64,000 bases of DNA from NCBI RefSeq assembly GCF_026017845.1, contig NZ_CP100416.1, forward strand, positions 2,848,974-2,912,973, in the 5' to 3' direction. Under the pieces are notes generated by a model that worked only from the letters and a program-made list of their open reading frames with translations, was not told where the DNA came from and did not search any database. How positions within the stretch are numbered: the stretch's first letter is position 1; each line of letters opens with the position of its first letter. Positions 17,498 to 29,713 of the stretch are shown here, piece by piece. Both the position numbers and the translations under genes were made by a program. The DNA comes from Amycolatopsis mediterranei. GTDB taxonomy: Bacteria > Actinomycetota > Actinomycetes > Mycobacteriales > Pseudonocardiaceae.

Positions 17498-17513
17498 GTT
17501 ACCTCCCGGTAAC
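17498..17513. promoter_or_regulatory. GTTACC-N4-GGTAAC inverted repeat before glgX copy 2
   Basis: Perfect 6-bp arms with a 4-bp spacer, 51-66 bp before the second glgX start. The same GTTACC-N4-GGTAAC pattern recurs at 63640-63655 in the fadA promoter, so it is more likely a repressor site (TetR-like symmetry) than a weak hairpin. Confidence 0.45.
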
Positions 17514-17563
17514 TGTCCGGTATTGGCGCGCGCGGGCCACCTCCGATCTGGGACGATTCAGGA

Positions 17564-19711
17564 ATGGCCACACGACCCTCCGCCGACCACGTCCTCGCCG
17601 GCCGCCCCTTCCCGCTCGGAGCCCACCCCGAGGCCGGCGGGGTGCGGTTCGCGATCACGTCCGCCGTCGCGGACGCCGTCGAGCTGTGCCTGATCGACGC
17701 CGACGGGTCGGAACGCCGGATCGCGCTGACCGAGCGCACCTTCGGCGTCTGGCACGGCCTGGTGCCCGGGGTGACGCCGGGGCAGCGGTACGGCTACCGG
17801 ATCCACGGCCCGTACGACCCGGCCCGCGGCCTGCGGTGCAACCCGCACAAGCTGCTGGTCGACCCGTACGCCCGGCAGATCACCGGCGGGCTCACCGACC
17901 TGGGCGCGGCCCAGGGCTTCACCGGCGACCCGGAGCGCGGGCCGATGTCCACTGTGGATTCCCTGGGCAGCGTGCCGCTGTCGGTGGTCAGCTCGCCGGG
18001 CGGCCCGGACACCGGGACGAACCCGGAGGTCCCGTTCGAAGAGGCGGTGGTCTACGAGCTGCACGTCAAGGGGTTCACGCAGCAGCACCCGTTCATCCCG
18101 GAGGCGCTGCGCGGGACCTACCTCGGCCTGGCCCACCCGGTCGCGATCGAGTACCTGACCCGCCTCGGCGTCACGTCGGTGGAGCTGCTGCCGGTGCACT
18201 CGTTCCTCGACGAGCCGTCGCTGGTCCGCGCCGGGCGGCACAACTACTGGGGCTACTCGCCGCTCGGCTTCTTCGCCCCGCACGCCGCCTACGCCAGCGA
18301 ACCGGGCCACGAGGTCGAGGAGTTCCGGCTGATGGTGGCCGCCCTGCACGCGGCCGGCATCGAAGTGATCCTCGACGTCGTGTTCAACCACACCTGCGAG
18401 GGCGGCCCGGACGGGCCGACGCTGAGCTTCCGCGGGCTGAACGCGCCGGTGTACTACCTGCACACCGAGCGTGGCCACATGGCCGACATCACCGGCTGCG
18501 GCAACACCCTCGAAGCCGGGTCGCCGACCGTGGTCCGGCTGGTGACCGACTCGCTGCGGTACTGGACGCAGGAGATGGGCGTCGACGGCTTCCGGTTCGA
18601 CCTCGCCAGCACGCTCGGGCGGCCGCGCGGTGGCGCGTTCGACCCGGCGTCGACGCTGCTCACCGCGATCACCACCGATCCGGTGCTCTCGCGCTGCAAG
18701 CTGATCGCCGAGCCGTGGGACGCGACCGGCGAGGGCTACCGCGTCGGCGGCTTCGGCGCCCAGTGGGCCGAGTGGAACGGCCGCTACCGCGACACGATCC
18801 GCGACTTCTGGCGCGGCGCGACCGGCGTCCGCGACCTCGCCTACCGGCTGTCCGGTTCGTCGGACCTCTACGACCACAACCTGCGGCGGCCGTGGCAGTC
18901 GATCAACTTCGTCACCGCGCACGACGGCTTCACGCTGCGGGACCTGGTGTCCTACAACGAAAAGCACAACGAACCCAACGGCGAAGAAAACCGCGACGGC
19001 ACCAACGACAACCGCTCGTGGAACCACGGCGCCGAGGGCGACACGGCCGACCCGGCGATCCGGGACCTGCGGACCCGGCAGGCGCGCAACATGTTCGCCA
19101 CGCTGCTGCTGTCCACCGGCACCCCGATGCTGACGGCCGGTGACGAGTTCTGGCGGACCCAGGGCGGCAACAACAACGCGTACTGCCTCGACGACGAGAC
19201 GTCGTGGTTCGACTGGACCCCGGACGCCCCCGAGGCCGAGGCCATGCTCGCGTTCGCCCGCCGGGTGGTGCGGCTGCGCGCGAACAGCCCGGCGCTGCGG
19301 CAGCCGGAGTTCTTCGAAGGCCGGACGACGCCGACCGGCAAGCCGGACCTGGTCTGGTTCCGCCCGGACGGCGAGGAGTTCGGCGAGAGCGACTGGTTCG
19401 AGGACCGCCACACGCTCGGCATGTGGATCGACGGCTCGAACAGCCAGGCGCGCAACCGCGAGGGCGCGCTGGTGCCCGACCACTCGTGGCTGCTGTGGCT
19501 GCACGCGGGCGACGCGCCGGGCGAGGTCGTCCTGCCCGGCCGCGAGTACGGCGAGACGTTCAAGCCGACCCTCGACACGAGCACCGCCGACGGCAGCCCG
19601 GCCAACCCGGGCCCCCTCGAAGCCAAGAGCCGGCTGACCCTCCAGTCCCGCTCCCTGCTCCTGCTCCGCGCCCCCCGCCTGGCCGCCGAACCCCACCCCG
19701 AGCCCTACTGA
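17564..19711 (+). CDS. glgX: Glycogen debranching enzyme GlgX (copy 2)
   Basis: A second GH13 isoamylase-type debranching enzyme, 715 aa, closely related to copy 1. It has the same layout: CBM48-like N-terminus (PFPLGAHPEAGGVRFAIT), barrel, catalytic D346 (DGFRFD) and E383 (LIAEPWD), and the TAHDGF motif. All catalytic residues are intact, so both copies should be active. It starts at ATG 17564 with a short AGGA just upstream. It lies in the same direction as treZ, 71 bp after it. A 21-bp-unit repeat array follows the stop. Differential regulation or substrate length preference is the likely reason for two copies (inference). Confidence 0.94.
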   Translation: MATRPSADHVLAGRPFPLGAHPEAGGVRFAITSAVADAVELCLIDADGSERRIALTERTFGVWHGLVPGVTPGQRYGYRIHGPYDPARGLRCNPHKLLVDPYARQITGGLTDLGAAQGFTGDPERGPMSTVDSLGSVPLSVVSSPGGPDTGTNPEVPFEEAVVYELHVKGFTQQHPFIPEALRGTYLGLAHPVAIEYLTRLGVTSVELLPVHSFLDEPSLVRAGRHNYWGYSPLGFFAPHAAYASEPGHEVEEFRLMVAALHAAGIEVILDVVFNHTCEGGPDGPTLSFRGLNAPVYYLHTERGHMADITGCGNTLEAGSPTVVRLVTDSLRYWTQEMGVDGFRFDLASTLGRPRGGAFDPASTLLTAITTDPVLSRCKLIAEPWDATGEGYRVGGFGAQWAEWNGRYRDTIRDFWRGATGVRDLAYRLSGSSDLYDHNLRRPWQSINFVTAHDGFTLRDLVSYNEKHNEPNGEENRDGTNDNRSWNHGAEGDTADPAIRDLRTRQARNMFATLLLSTGTPMLTAGDEFWRTQGGNNNAYCLDDETSWFDWTPDAPEAEAMLAFARRVVRLRANSPALRQPEFFEGRTTPTGKPDLVWFRPDGEEFGESDWFEDRHTLGMWIDGSNSQARNREGALVPDHSWLLWLHAGDAPGEVVLPGREYGETFKPTLDTSTADGSPANPGPLEAKSRLTLQSRSLLLLRAPRLAAEPHPEPY

Positions 19712-19715
19712 CCCG

Positions 19716-19893
19716 TACCCAGCCGGACGACACGCGTACCCAGCCGGACGACACGCGTACCTGGGTGGACGACACGGCGAGCGGCGAGCCCGGCGTCGTG
19801 TCGTCCATCGGCGTACGCGTGTCGTCCGTGCAGGTACGCGAGTCGTCCGTTGGGGTACGGGTTTCGGCCGTTCGGGTTCGCGTGTCGTCGCGG
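19716..19893. repeat. 21-bp-unit array, direct then inverted (locus 1)
   Basis: Three head-to-tail 21-bp units at 19716-19736, 19737-19757 and 19758-19778; the first two are identical and the third has the same core. After an 18-bp centre, inverted units follow at 19797-19817, 19818-19838, 19839-19859 and 19860-19880, plus a partial unit to 19893. The unit core reads GTAC-N6-GGACGACACGC. The two halves can pair into a long imperfect stem or cruciform. It begins 5 bp after the second glgX stop. Related arrays lie at 27501-27623 and 56953-57098. Confidence 0.9.
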
Positions 19894-19950
19894 TGCCCGG
19901 GGTGCGTCCGGCCGTAACCTGCCGGACACGTGGCCGGAACTCGTTGCGCC

Positions 19951-19992
19951 GAAAGCGTTTCAGTTGATCCGTTTTGGGTACAGGGATAGAGA
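19951..19992 (+). promoter_or_regulatory. Putative glgE operon promoter with LacI-like operator
   Basis: TTGATC (19964-19969) and TAGAGA (19987-19992) are spaced by 17 bp, a good -35/-10 pair. GAAAGCGTTTC (19951-19961), an A/T-armed near-palindrome of the LacI-family operator type, abuts the -35. The leader would be about 75 nt to the glgE start. Confidence 0.5.
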
Positions 19993-20072
19993 ACCCTGCC
20001 TCGTGGGCGCTTGATCGAGTCAGGCAGACTGTCGCCGTCTGCGTCCAACCGACATATCGAAGGGCGTTGCCC

Positions 20073-22055
<1,983 letters not shown>

Positions 22056-22093
22056 GGTGGAAGGACAGGGACTCGAGGGACGAGGTGGAACAC

Positions 22094-23902
22094 ATGGCGG
22101 AAGAAGCCCGGCCCGACGCGGCGTTGGGGCTGGACGGTGTGCCGCACACCGGTGAGGCGATGACCGCCGACGGCATGCTGGTCGAACCGCAGGCCGGGGA
22201 CTTCCGGTCGGCGCAGCAGGCGCCGAGCAACCCGGAGTGGTTCAAGGGCGCGGTGTTCTACGAAGTGCTGGTGCGCGCGTTCGCCGACTCCAACGGCGAC
22301 GGCACCGGCGATCTGCGCGGCCTGGCCGGCCGGCTCGACTACCTGGCCTGGCTGGGCATCGACTGCCTGTGGCTGCCGCCGTTCTACGCCTCGCCGCTGC
22401 GCGACGGCGGGTACGACATCAGTGACTTCCGCGCGGTGCTGCCGGAGTTCGGCAGCGTCGAGGACTTCGTCTTCCTGCTCAACGAGGCCCACCGGCGGGG
22501 CATCCGGGTGATCACCGACCTGGTGCTCAACCACACCTCGGACGCGCACCCGTGGTTCCAGCAGTCCCGCAGCGACCCCGACGGCCCGTACGGCGACTAC
22601 TACGTGTGGAGCGACGACGACTCGCGCTACGCCGACGCCCGGATCATCTTCGTCGACACCGAGACGTCGAACTGGACCTACGATCCGGTGCGCGGCCAGT
22701 TCTACTGGCACCGGTTCTTCTCCCACCAGCCCGACCTGAACTTCGAGAACGTCGACGTCCAGAACGCGATGATCGACACCCTGCGGTTCTGGCTGGACCT
22801 GGGCATCGACGGGTTCCGCCTGGACGCCGTGCCGTACCTGTTCGAGCAGGAGGGCACCAACTGCGAGAACCTGCCGCGCACGCACGAGTTCCTCAAGCGC
22901 TGCCGCAAGGTCGTCGACGACGAGTACCCGGGCCGGATCCTGCTGGCCGAGGCGAACCAGTGGCCCTCGGACGTCGTCGAGTACTTCGGCGACCCGGCGG
23001 TCGGCGGCGACGAGTGCCACATGGCGTTCCACTTCCCGCTGATGCCCCGGATCTTCATGGCGGTGCGGCGTGAGTCCCGGTTCCCGATCTCGGAGATCCT
23101 CACCCAGACCCCGACCATCCCCAGCGGGGCCCAGTGGGGCATCTTCCTGCGCAACCACGACGAGCTGACCCTCGAGATGGTCACCGACGAAGAGCGCGAC
23201 TACATGTACGCGGAGTACGCCAAGGACCCGCGCATGAAGGCCAACATCGGCATCCGCCGCCGGCTGGCCCCGCTGCTGGACAACGACCGGAACCAGCAGG
23301 AGCTGTTCACGGCGATGCTGCTGTCCCTCCCCGGTTCGCCCGTTCTGTACTACGGTGACGAGATCGGCATGGGAGACAACATCTGGCTCGGCGATCGCGA
23401 CGCGGTGCGAACCCCCATGCAGTGGACCCCGGACCGCAACGCCGGGTTCTCCTCCTGCGACCCGGGCCGCATCTACCTGCCGGTGATCATGGACCCGGTG
23501 TACGGCTACCAGGGCCTGAACGTCGAGGCGCAGTCGAACAACGCGTCTTCGCTGCTCAACTGGACCCGCCGGATGATCGAGGTGCGCAAGCAGCACCACG
23601 CGTTCGCCGAGGGCGAGTTCGTCGACCTCGGCGGCTCCAACCCGAGCGTGCTGGCCTACAAGCGCCAGTGGCGGCGCCCGGACGGCGGCGAAGACGTCGT
23701 GCTCTGCGTGAACAACCTCTCCCGGTTCCCGCAGCCGGTGGAGCTGGATCTGTCCGCGCACCGCGGGTGCACGCCGGTGGAGCTCACCGGCGGCGTGCGG
23801 TTCCCCAGCATCGGGGACCTGTCGTACCTGCTGACGCTGCCCGGGCACGGCTTCTACTGGTTCCAGCTGACGAGCCCGGGAGACGAAGGCGAAGCGAGGT
23901 GA
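22094..23902 (+). CDS. treS: Trehalose synthase (maltose alpha-D-glucosyltransferase)
   Basis: A GH13_16 enzyme that interconverts trehalose and maltose; in the GlgE pathway it supplies maltose to the kinase encoded next. ATG 22094 is preceded by GAGGTGGAA. It contains [25 protein letters not shown]244 (FRLDAVPYL, nucleophile), E286 (LLAEANQWP) and [10 protein letters not shown]. It is 602 aa, the stand-alone bacterial form, not fused to maltokinase. Its end overlaps the mak start (GTGA), so TreS and Mak are translationally coupled, fitting the known physical TreS:Mak complex in mycobacteria. Confidence 0.96.
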   Translation: MAEEARPDAALGLDGVPHTGEAMTADGMLVEPQAGDFRSAQQAPSNPEWFKGAVFYEVLVRAFADSNGDGTGDLRGLAGRLDYLAWLGIDCLWLPPFYASPLRDGGYDISDFRAVLPEFGSVEDFVFLLNEAHRRGIRVITDLVLNHTSDAHPWFQQSRSDPDGPYGDYYVWSDDDSRYADARIIFVDTETSNWTYDPVRGQFYWHRFFSHQPDLNFENVDVQNAMIDTLRFWLDLGIDGFRLDAVPYLFEQEGTNCENLPRTHEFLKRCRKVVDDEYPGRILLAEANQWPSDVVEYFGDPAVGGDECHMAFHFPLMPRIFMAVRRESRFPISEILTQTPTIPSGAQWGIFLRNHDELTLEMVTDEERDYMYAEYAKDPRMKANIGIRRRLAPLLDNDRNQQELFTAMLLSLPGSPVLYYGDEIGMGDNIWLGDRDAVRTPMQWTPDRNAGFSSCDPGRIYLPVIMDPVYGYQGLNVEAQSNNASSLLNWTRRMIEVRKQHHAFAEGEFVDLGGSNPSVLAYKRQWRRPDGGEDVVLCVNNLSRFPQPVELDLSAHRGCTPVELTGGVRFPSIGDLSYLLTLPGHGFYWFQLTSPGDEGEAR

Positions 23903-25287
23903 GTCCCTTGTCCGACCCGCGCGAGCTGGTCGACGACCTGACCGGTGACCTGAAGCGCTGGCTGCCGGAACAGCGGTGGTTCGCCGGCAAGGACCGGCCG
24001 GTGACCGGCGTCCGGACGCTCGGCGTGACCGAGCTGGTCTCCGGCGATCCGCAGCTGCTGCACGTCGTGATCGAGGTAGCCCAGGACGACCGGCGCGAGC
24101 CCTACCAGCTGCTGGTGGGCCGGCGGACGCACCCGCCGGAGATCGCCTCGACGAGCTGGATCGGCGCCGTCGGGGACCTCAACGCCTACGAGGCGTCCGG
24201 CGACCTGGACGTCACCGGCGTGCTGCTGGACCTGATGGCCCGCGAGGAGCGGGTCGGTTCGATGGTCTTCGAACACGAGCCGGGCGTGGAGCTGGAGACC
24301 GGCCTGCGCGCCCGGCCGATCACGTCGGAGCAGAGCAACACGTCCCTGGTCTACGGCGGGCAGTACATCCTCAAGCTGTTCCGGAAGCTGACACCGGGCA
24401 AGAACAAGGACCTGCTGCTGCACCGCGCGCTGCAGGGGGTGGGCAGCAAGCACATCGCGCAGCCGCTGGGGTCGATCACCGGCGACCTGGACGGCGAGCC
24501 GACCACGGTCGGCATGCTCCAGCAGTTCGTCTCGGACGCGGTCGACGGCTGGGCGATGGCCACCACCAGCGTCCGCGACCTGATGGCCGCGCCGGAACTG
24601 CACGCCGGCGAGGTCGGCGGCGACTTCGCGGGCGAGGCGGAGCGGCTCGGCCGCGCCGTCGCCGAGGTGCACGCGGACCTGGCCCAGGCCCTCGGCACCG
24701 AGCCGGTCGACGCCGACGAGCTGGAACGCTCGGCCAAGGCGATGCTCGACCGGCTCGACACGATCGCCGCGCGGGTGCCGGAGCTGGCCGAGCACGCCCC
24801 GAAGCTGCGGGCGGCGTTCGAGAAGCTGCGCACCCTGCCCACCGGCTCGGTGACCATGCAGTACATCCACGGCGACCTGCACCTCGGCCAGGTGCTGCGG
24901 ACCGTCGGCGGCTGGCTGCTGATCGACTTCGAGGGCGAGCCCGCGGCTCCGGTCGAGGAACGCCACGCGCTCCGGTCGCCGTTGCGCGACGTCGCGGGCA
25001 TGCTGAGGTCGTTCGACTACGCGGCCCAGCAGATGCTGGTCGGCCAGCCGGACGAGCCGGCACTGGCCGAGCGCGCCCACGAGTGGTCGGAGCGCAACCG
25101 GGCGGCGTTCTGCGAGGGCTACGCCGCGATCGCGGCCGACCCGCGGGAGCAGGGCGAGCTGCTGCGCGCATTCGAACTGGACAAGGCGGTCTACGAGGTG
25201 GGCTACGAGCACGCGAACCGGCCGGACTGGCTGGGTGTGCCGCTCGCCTCGATCGCCCGGATCACTAGCGGAGGGACGAAACCGTGA
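23899..25287 (+). CDS. mak: Maltokinase (Pep2/Mak)
   Basis: ATP-dependent maltokinase that makes maltose-1-phosphate for GlgE. GTG 23899 overlaps the treS stop; TTG 23908 is an alternative. It has an aminoglycoside-phosphotransferase-like fold with an N-terminal cap ([18 protein letters not shown]), a nucleotide-site lysine in [13 protein letters not shown], the catalytic HGDLH motif (H324-H328, D326) and the metal-binding IDFEGEP (D343). At 462 aa it is typical. The 4-bp overlap with glgB continues the operon. I am confident of the function from motifs plus position. Confidence 0.94.
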   Translation: MSPLSDPRELVDDLTGDLKRWLPEQRWFAGKDRPVTGVRTLGVTELVSGDPQLLHVVIEVAQDDRREPYQLLVGRRTHPPEIASTSWIGAVGDLNAYEASGDLDVTGVLLDLMAREERVGSMVFEHEPGVELETGLRARPITSEQSNTSLVYGGQYILKLFRKLTPGKNKDLLLHRALQGVGSKHIAQPLGSITGDLDGEPTTVGMLQQFVSDAVDGWAMATTSVRDLMAAPELHAGEVGGDFAGEAERLGRAVAEVHADLAQALGTEPVDADELERSAKAMLDRLDTIAARVPELAEHAPKLRAAFEKLRTLPTGSVTMQYIHGDLHLGQVLRTVGGWLLIDFEGEPAAPVEERHALRSPLRDVAGMLRSFDYAAQQMLVGQPDEPALAERAHEWSERNRAAFCEGYAAIAADPREQGELLRAFELDKAVYEVGYEHANRPDWLGVPLASIARITSGGTKP

Positions 25288-27491
25288 ACGCGGCTCCCGA
25301 AGGCCTCCCGGCCGCGGCCCCGCCGGCCGCGGACATCGACCGGCTGCTCGCCGGTTCCCACCACGACCCGCACTCGGTGCTGGGCGTGCACGCCGTCGGC
25401 AAGGGCTTCGCGGCCCGGGCGCTGCTGCCCGGCGCGAAAGCCGTCACGCTGTGCGCGGGCTCGAACCGGTACCCGATGGAGCCGGTGATCGACGCGCTGT
25501 TCGCCGTCGCCGTACCCGAGCACCCCGGCGACTACCGGCTGGAAGTCGAGTACGACGGGCACACCGCCACCTCCGACGACCCGTACCGCTGGCTGCCCAC
25601 GGTGGGCGAGCTGGACCTGCACCTGATCGGCGAGGGCCGGCACGAGCGGCTCTGGGAAGTGCTCGGCGCGCACGTCCGCTCGTACGAGACGCCGAACGGC
25701 GTCGTCGAGGGCACGTCGTTCGCGGTTTGGGCGCCCAACGCCCGCGGCATCCGCGTGATCGGCGACTTCAACGGCTGGGACGGGCGCGGGCACCCGATGC
25801 GCTCGCTCGGTTCGTCCGGGGTCTGGGAGCTGTTCGTGCCGGGCGTCGGCGTGGGCACCTGCTACAAGTTCCGGATCCTCGGCGCCGACGGCAACTGGCA
25901 CGAAAAGGCCGACCCGATGGCGTTCGGCACGGAGCAGCCGCCGGCGACGGCCTCGGTCGTCACCACCTCGGCGCACCTGTGGGAAGACGACGAGTGGGTC
26001 GCTCAGCGCGAAGCCACGCAGTGGGCCGCGGCGCCGATGAGCATCTACGAGGTGCACCTCGGTTCGTGGCGGCCCGGCCTGGACTACCGGGAACTGGCCG
26101 ACCAGCTGGGCGACTACCTCGTCGAAACCGGGTTCACGCACGTGGAGCTGCTGCCGGTGTCGGAGCACCCGTTCGGCGGCTCGTGGGGCTACCAGGTGAC
26201 GTCGTACTACGCGCCGACGTCCCGCTTCGGTTCGCCGGACGACTTCCGCTACTTCGTCGACCGCCTGCACCAGCGGGGGATCGGCGTGCTGGTGGACTGG
26301 GTGCCCGCGCATTTCCCGAAGGACAGCTGGGCGCTGGCGAAGTTCGACGGCACCGCGCTCTACGAGCACGCGGACCCGCGCCGCGGCGAGCAGCCCGACT
26401 GGGGCACGCTCGTGTTCGACTTCGGCCGCAACGAGGTCCGCAACTTCCTGGTCGCCAACGCGCTGTACTGGATCGAGGAGTTCCACCTCGACGGCCTGCG
26501 CGTCGACGCGGTGGCGTCGATGCTCTACCTCGACTACTCCCGCAACGAAGGGGAGTGGCTGCCCAACCAGTACGGCGGGCGGGAAAACCTCGACGCCGTG
26601 CGGTTCCTGCAGGAGCTGAACGCGACCGTCTACAAGCGACACCCGGGCATCGTGATGGTGGCCGAGGAGTCGACGGCTTGGCCGGGCGTCACGCGCCCGA
26701 CCCACCTCGGCGGGCTCGGGTTCGGCTTCAAGTGGAACATGGGCTGGATGCACGACACGCTCCGGTACCTCTCGCACGAGCCGATCCACCGGGCGTACCA
26801 CCACAACGAGATGACGTTTTCGCTCGTGTACGCGTGGAGCGAGAACTTCGTGCTGCCGCTGTCGCACGACGAAGTGGTGCACGGCAAGGGCTCCCTGTGG
26901 GGCCGGATGCCGGGCGACGCCTGGAACAAGGCGGCCGGGCTGCGGTCGCTGCTGGCGTTCATGTGGGCGCACCCGGGCAAGCAGCTGCTGTTCATGGGCG
27001 GCGAGTTCGGTCAGCCGGGGGAGTGGTCGGAGTCGAAGTCGCTCGACTGGCACCTGATGGACGAGCCGCTGCACCTCGGCGTCTGGGAGCTGCTGCGGTC
27101 GCTGAACGCGGTGTACCGGTCGTCGCCGGCGTTGTACAGCCAGGACACCTCGCCGGACGGCTTCCGCTGGATCGACGCGAACGACTCGAGCGGCAACGTG
27201 CTGAGCTTCCTCCGCATCGGCACCGACGGCTCGCGGCTGGCCTGCGTGGCCAACTTCGCGGGCGTCCCGCACCACGACTACCGGGTGGGCCTGCCCGCGG
27301 CGGGCCGCTGGCGCGAGGTCGTCAACACCGACGCGGAGGCGTACGGCGGGTCCGGCGTCGGCAACCTGGGCGCGGTGGAGGCCACGGAGGAGCCGTGGCA
27401 CGGCCAACCGGCCTCCGCAGTCCTCCAGCTCCCCCCGGCCGGCGTCCTCTGGCTGGTCGAAGAAACCCCACCGAACCCCGACTTGGCGTGA
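25284..27491 (+). CDS. glgB: 1,4-alpha-glucan branching enzyme
   Basis: A GH13_9 enzyme that introduces alpha-1,6 branches into the glucan built by GlgE. GTG 25284 overlaps the mak stop. Domain order: N1 (about residues 15-110), CBM48 (about 125-225, [20 protein letters not shown]), barrel from about 255, C-terminal all-beta domain. D408 (LRVDAVASM) and E461 (VAEESTAWP) are the catalytic pair; [10 protein letters not shown] is also present. At 735 aa it is the complete long actinobacterial form. It closes the glgE-treS-mak-glgB operon and is followed by a 21-bp-unit array. Confidence 0.96.
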   Translation: MNAAPEGLPAAAPPAADIDRLLAGSHHDPHSVLGVHAVGKGFAARALLPGAKAVTLCAGSNRYPMEPVIDALFAVAVPEHPGDYRLEVEYDGHTATSDDPYRWLPTVGELDLHLIGEGRHERLWEVLGAHVRSYETPNGVVEGTSFAVWAPNARGIRVIGDFNGWDGRGHPMRSLGSSGVWELFVPGVGVGTCYKFRILGADGNWHEKADPMAFGTEQPPATASVVTTSAHLWEDDEWVAQREATQWAAAPMSIYEVHLGSWRPGLDYRELADQLGDYLVETGFTHVELLPVSEHPFGGSWGYQVTSYYAPTSRFGSPDDFRYFVDRLHQRGIGVLVDWVPAHFPKDSWALAKFDGTALYEHADPRRGEQPDWGTLVFDFGRNEVRNFLVANALYWIEEFHLDGLRVDAVASMLYLDYSRNEGEWLPNQYGGRENLDAVRFLQELNATVYKRHPGIVMVAEESTAWPGVTRPTHLGGLGFGFKWNMGWMHDTLRYLSHEPIHRAYHHNEMTFSLVYAWSENFVLPLSHDEVVHGKGSLWGRMPGDAWNKAAGLRSLLAFMWAHPGKQLLFMGGEFGQPGEWSESKSLDWHLMDEPLHLGVWELLRSLNAVYRSSPALYSQDTSPDGFRWIDANDSSGNVLSFLRIGTDGSRLACVANFAGVPHHDYRVGLPAAGRWREVVNTDAEAYGGSGVGNLGAVEATEEPWHGQPASAVLQLPPAGVLWLVEETPPNPDLA

Positions 27492-27500
27492 CCCGAGGGT

Positions 27501-27623
27501 CGACACACGTGATCCGGAGGTCGACACGCGTGATCGAGGGGACGACACGGCAACGGCATCGTGTCGACCCTTCAATCACGCGAGTCGACCCTCCAATCAC
27601 GGGTGCTGACCTCTCGATCACGT
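27501..27623. repeat. 21-bp-unit array, direct then inverted (locus 2)
   Basis: Direct units at 27501-27521 and 27522-27542 and a truncated third to 27550; inverted units at 27561-27581, 27582-27602 and 27603-27623. The unit core is GTGAT-N5-GGTCGACACGC, a variant of the locus 1 core. The stretch 27561-27582 is identical over 22 bp to 57058-57079 in locus 3. It starts 9 bp after glgB and lies between two genes on the same strand. Confidence 0.9.
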
Positions 27624-27668
27624 GAAAAGGGCTCCGCGGGGAGGGCGTGGCGGGCTTACCATCGGGGG

Positions 27669-28061
27669 ATGGACGGCACGGGTGGCGTCCTTGCGAACCT
27701 GATCCTCTTCGCCGTGGTCTGCCTCGCTCCCACGGTGCTGTTCTGGTGCGCGCTGCGCGTCCCCAAGGTGGTCGGCCGGCTCCGGGAGAAGCGGGCGCGG
27801 CCGCAGCCGGAAAGCCCGCCGATCGAACGCGTCGCCGCGGACCTGCGGCGGGTGCACCGGCTGCTCGTGGACTACCCGTCCGGGACGCCGGCCGCGCGCC
27901 GGATCGGCACCCGGCAGGCGTACGACGAACTCCTGACCGTGGCCTGCCGCCAGGTCGGTGTTCCGCACCGCCTCGGGGAGCTGCCCGAGGGGATGGACCG
28001 CGAGATCGAACGCCTGCGCGTCGAGCAGTCGCTGCGGGAGCGCGGGCTGGCCGTGCCCTGA
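27669..28061 (+). CDS. Small membrane-anchored protein of unknown function
   Basis: 130 aa. One strong N-terminal membrane helix (NLILFAVVCLAPTVLFWCAL, residues 9-28) is followed by a basic linker and a soluble helical domain containing RRVHRLLVDYPSGTPAARRI and REIERLRVEQSLRERGL. ATG 27669 follows a GGGGG stretch. Codon use matches its neighbours, so I take it as real. I do not recognise a named family. It lies between glgB and sigA and converges on sigA across a strong terminator. Confidence 0.75.
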   Translation: MDGTGGVLANLILFAVVCLAPTVLFWCALRVPKVVGRLREKRARPQPESPPIERVAADLRRVHRLLVDYPSGTPAARRIGTRQAYDELLTVACRQVGVPHRLGELPEGMDREIERLRVEQSLRERGLAVP

Positions 28062-28082
28062 GCCCGCCCTCGAGCCACCACG

Positions 28083-28119
28083 GGAAAACCCCGCCACCGG
28101 AGCCGGTGGCGGGGTTTCC
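28083..28119. terminator. Bidirectional terminator between the small membrane gene and sigA
   Basis: A 15-bp perfect stem (28086-28100 with 28103-28117) with AAA on the left and TTT on the right serves both convergent genes. The inner pairs would open to form a normal loop. Confidence 0.9.
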
Positions 28120-28137
28120 GTTGTCCCGTAAGGAAAC

Positions 28138-29541
28138 TCAGTCCAGGTAGTCCCGCAGGACCTGGGACCGCGACGGGTGGCGCAGCTTCGACATCGTCTT
28201 CGACTCGATCTGCCGGATGCGCTCCCGGGTCACCCCGTACACCTGGCCGATCTCGTCGAGCGTGCGCGGCTGGCCGTCCGTGAGGCCGAAGCGCAGCCGG
28301 ACCACGCCCGCCTCGCGCTCGGACAGCGTCTGCAGCACCGACTGGAGCTGGTCCTGCAGCAGCGTGAACGACACCGCGTCGACCGCGACGACCGCTTCGG
28401 AGTCCTCGATGAAGTCACCGAGCTGGCTGTCGCCCTCGTCGCCGATCGTCTGGTCGAGCGAGATCGGCTCACGCGCGTACTGCTGGATCTCCAGGACCTT
28501 CTCCGGGGAGATGTCCATCTCCTTCGCGAGCTCTTCCGGGGTCGGCTCGCGGCCGAGGTCCTGGAGCAGTTCGCGCTGGATGCGGCCCAGCTTGTTGATG
28601 ACCTCGACCATGTGCACCGGGATGCGGATGGTGCGCGCCTGGTCGGCCATCGCGCGGGTGATCGCCTGGCGGATCCACCACGTGGCGTACGTCGAGAACT
28701 TGTAGCCCTTGGTGTAGTCGAACTTCTCCACCGCGCGGATCAGGCCGAGGTTGCCCTCCTGGATCAGGTCCAGGAACGCCATGCCGCGGCCGGTGTAGCG
28801 CTTGGCCAGCGACACCACCAGCCGGAGGTTCGCCTCGAGCAGGTGGTTCTTGGCGCGCTCGCCGTCACGCACGATCCACTTGAGATCGCGGCGCATCTGG
28901 GTGACGAGCTTCTCGCCCTCCTCCTCGGCGGTGCGCACGCGCTCGGCGGCGTAGAGCCCGGCCTCGATCCGCTTGGCCAGCTCCACCTCCTCCTCCGCGT
29001 TCAGCAGCGCGACCTTGCCGATCTGCTTGAGGTAGGCACGCACGGAGTCGGCGGAGGCGGTGAGCTCGGCGTCCTTGCGCGCTTGACGCAGCGCCTCGGA
29101 CTCCTCCTCGTCCCAGACGAAGTCCGGGTTGTCGCTCTTGGCCGCGGCCTTGTCGGCCGCCGCGCCGCGACGCCGCTGCGCCGGAGTCTCCTCGTCCGAC
29201 TCCTCGTCGTCATCGTCGTCTTCGGCCGTGTCGGCGTCCGGCTCCTCGGCGACCGTCTCCTCGACGACGTCGACCTCGACCTCTTCCAGGTCCGACAGGT
29301 CGGGCGTGCCCAGTTCGTCGTCCTCGAGGTCCGCGGGACCGTCCGGCTCGCCGTCTTCGGTCTTGGCGCCCTTGGTCACGGCCTTCTTGGCCGGAGCCTT
29401 TTTGGCCGGGGCCTTCTTGGCGGTGGTGGTGGTCTTGCGGGCCGCCGGCTTCGCCGTCCCGGTGGCTGCCTCTTCGGCCGGCTCGCCGGCTGCGGTCGCT
29501 GTCTTCGTCCCGCCTCGGGTTGCGGTTCTTGCGGCTGCCAC
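28138..29541 (-). CDS. sigA: Primary sigma factor of RNA polymerase (SigA/HrdB)
   Basis: The housekeeping sigma-70 factor, 467 aa. The N-terminal 160 residues are an actinobacterial extension: a Lys/Ala stretch with [14 protein letters not shown], then a very acidic stretch with [11 protein letters not shown]. Region 1.2 starts near residue 165, region 2 covers about 232-302 ([20 protein letters not shown], then [16 protein letters not shown]), and region 4 is at the C-terminus ([21 protein letters not shown]). The start is GTG 29541 with AAAGGG about 8 nt upstream. A TACAAT -10 at 29661-29666 lies about 120 nt upstream. It neighbours ppgK, as in mycobacteria. Confidence 0.97.
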   Translation of the reverse strand: MAAARTATRGGTKTATAAGEPAEEAATGTAKPAARKTTTTAKKAPAKKAPAKKAVTKGAKTEDGEPDGPADLEDDELGTPDLSDLEEVEVDVVEETVAEEPDADTAEDDDDDEESDEETPAQRRRGAAADKAAAKSDNPDFVWDEEESEALRQARKDAELTASADSVRAYLKQIGKVALLNAEEEVELAKRIEAGLYAAERVRTAEEEGEKLVTQMRRDLKWIVRDGERAKNHLLEANLRLVVSLAKRYTGRGMAFLDLIQEGNLGLIRAVEKFDYTKGYKFSTYATWWIRQAITRAMADQARTIRIPVHMVEVINKLGRIQRELLQDLGREPTPEELAKEMDISPEKVLEIQQYAREPISLDQTIGDEGDSQLGDFIEDSEAVVAVDAVSFTLLQDQLQSVLQTLSEREAGVVRLRFGLTDGQPRTLDEIGQVYGVTRERIRQIESKTMSKLRHPSRSQVLRDYLD

Positions 29542-29660
29542 TTACGCCCTTTCGCAGCGGTCGATCACGACGAGCAACGGCCTGGGGCCATTGCTGCCTC
29601 ACATTCGGGGATCACGCCTCGGCCTGCGGTTTTGACCTCCGCAGCCGTGGGCCGTGTTCC

Positions 29661-29666
29661 ATTGTA
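29661..29666 (-). promoter_or_regulatory. Putative sigA promoter -10
   Basis: TACAAT on the reverse strand is a near-perfect -10 hexamer, unusual in such GC-rich DNA. A matching -35 is not obvious. Transcription would begin near 29654, giving a leader of about 110 nt before the GTG start. Confidence 0.5.
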
Positions 29667-29713
29667 ACGACGGTACGCGCATGCGGTGCGAAGCGATCAC
29701 CCTCAGAGCCGAA

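Noticed and set aside
19716..19893. CRISPR-like array
   Set aside because: Units are 21 bp, contiguous without spacers, and half are inverted. No cas genes are present.
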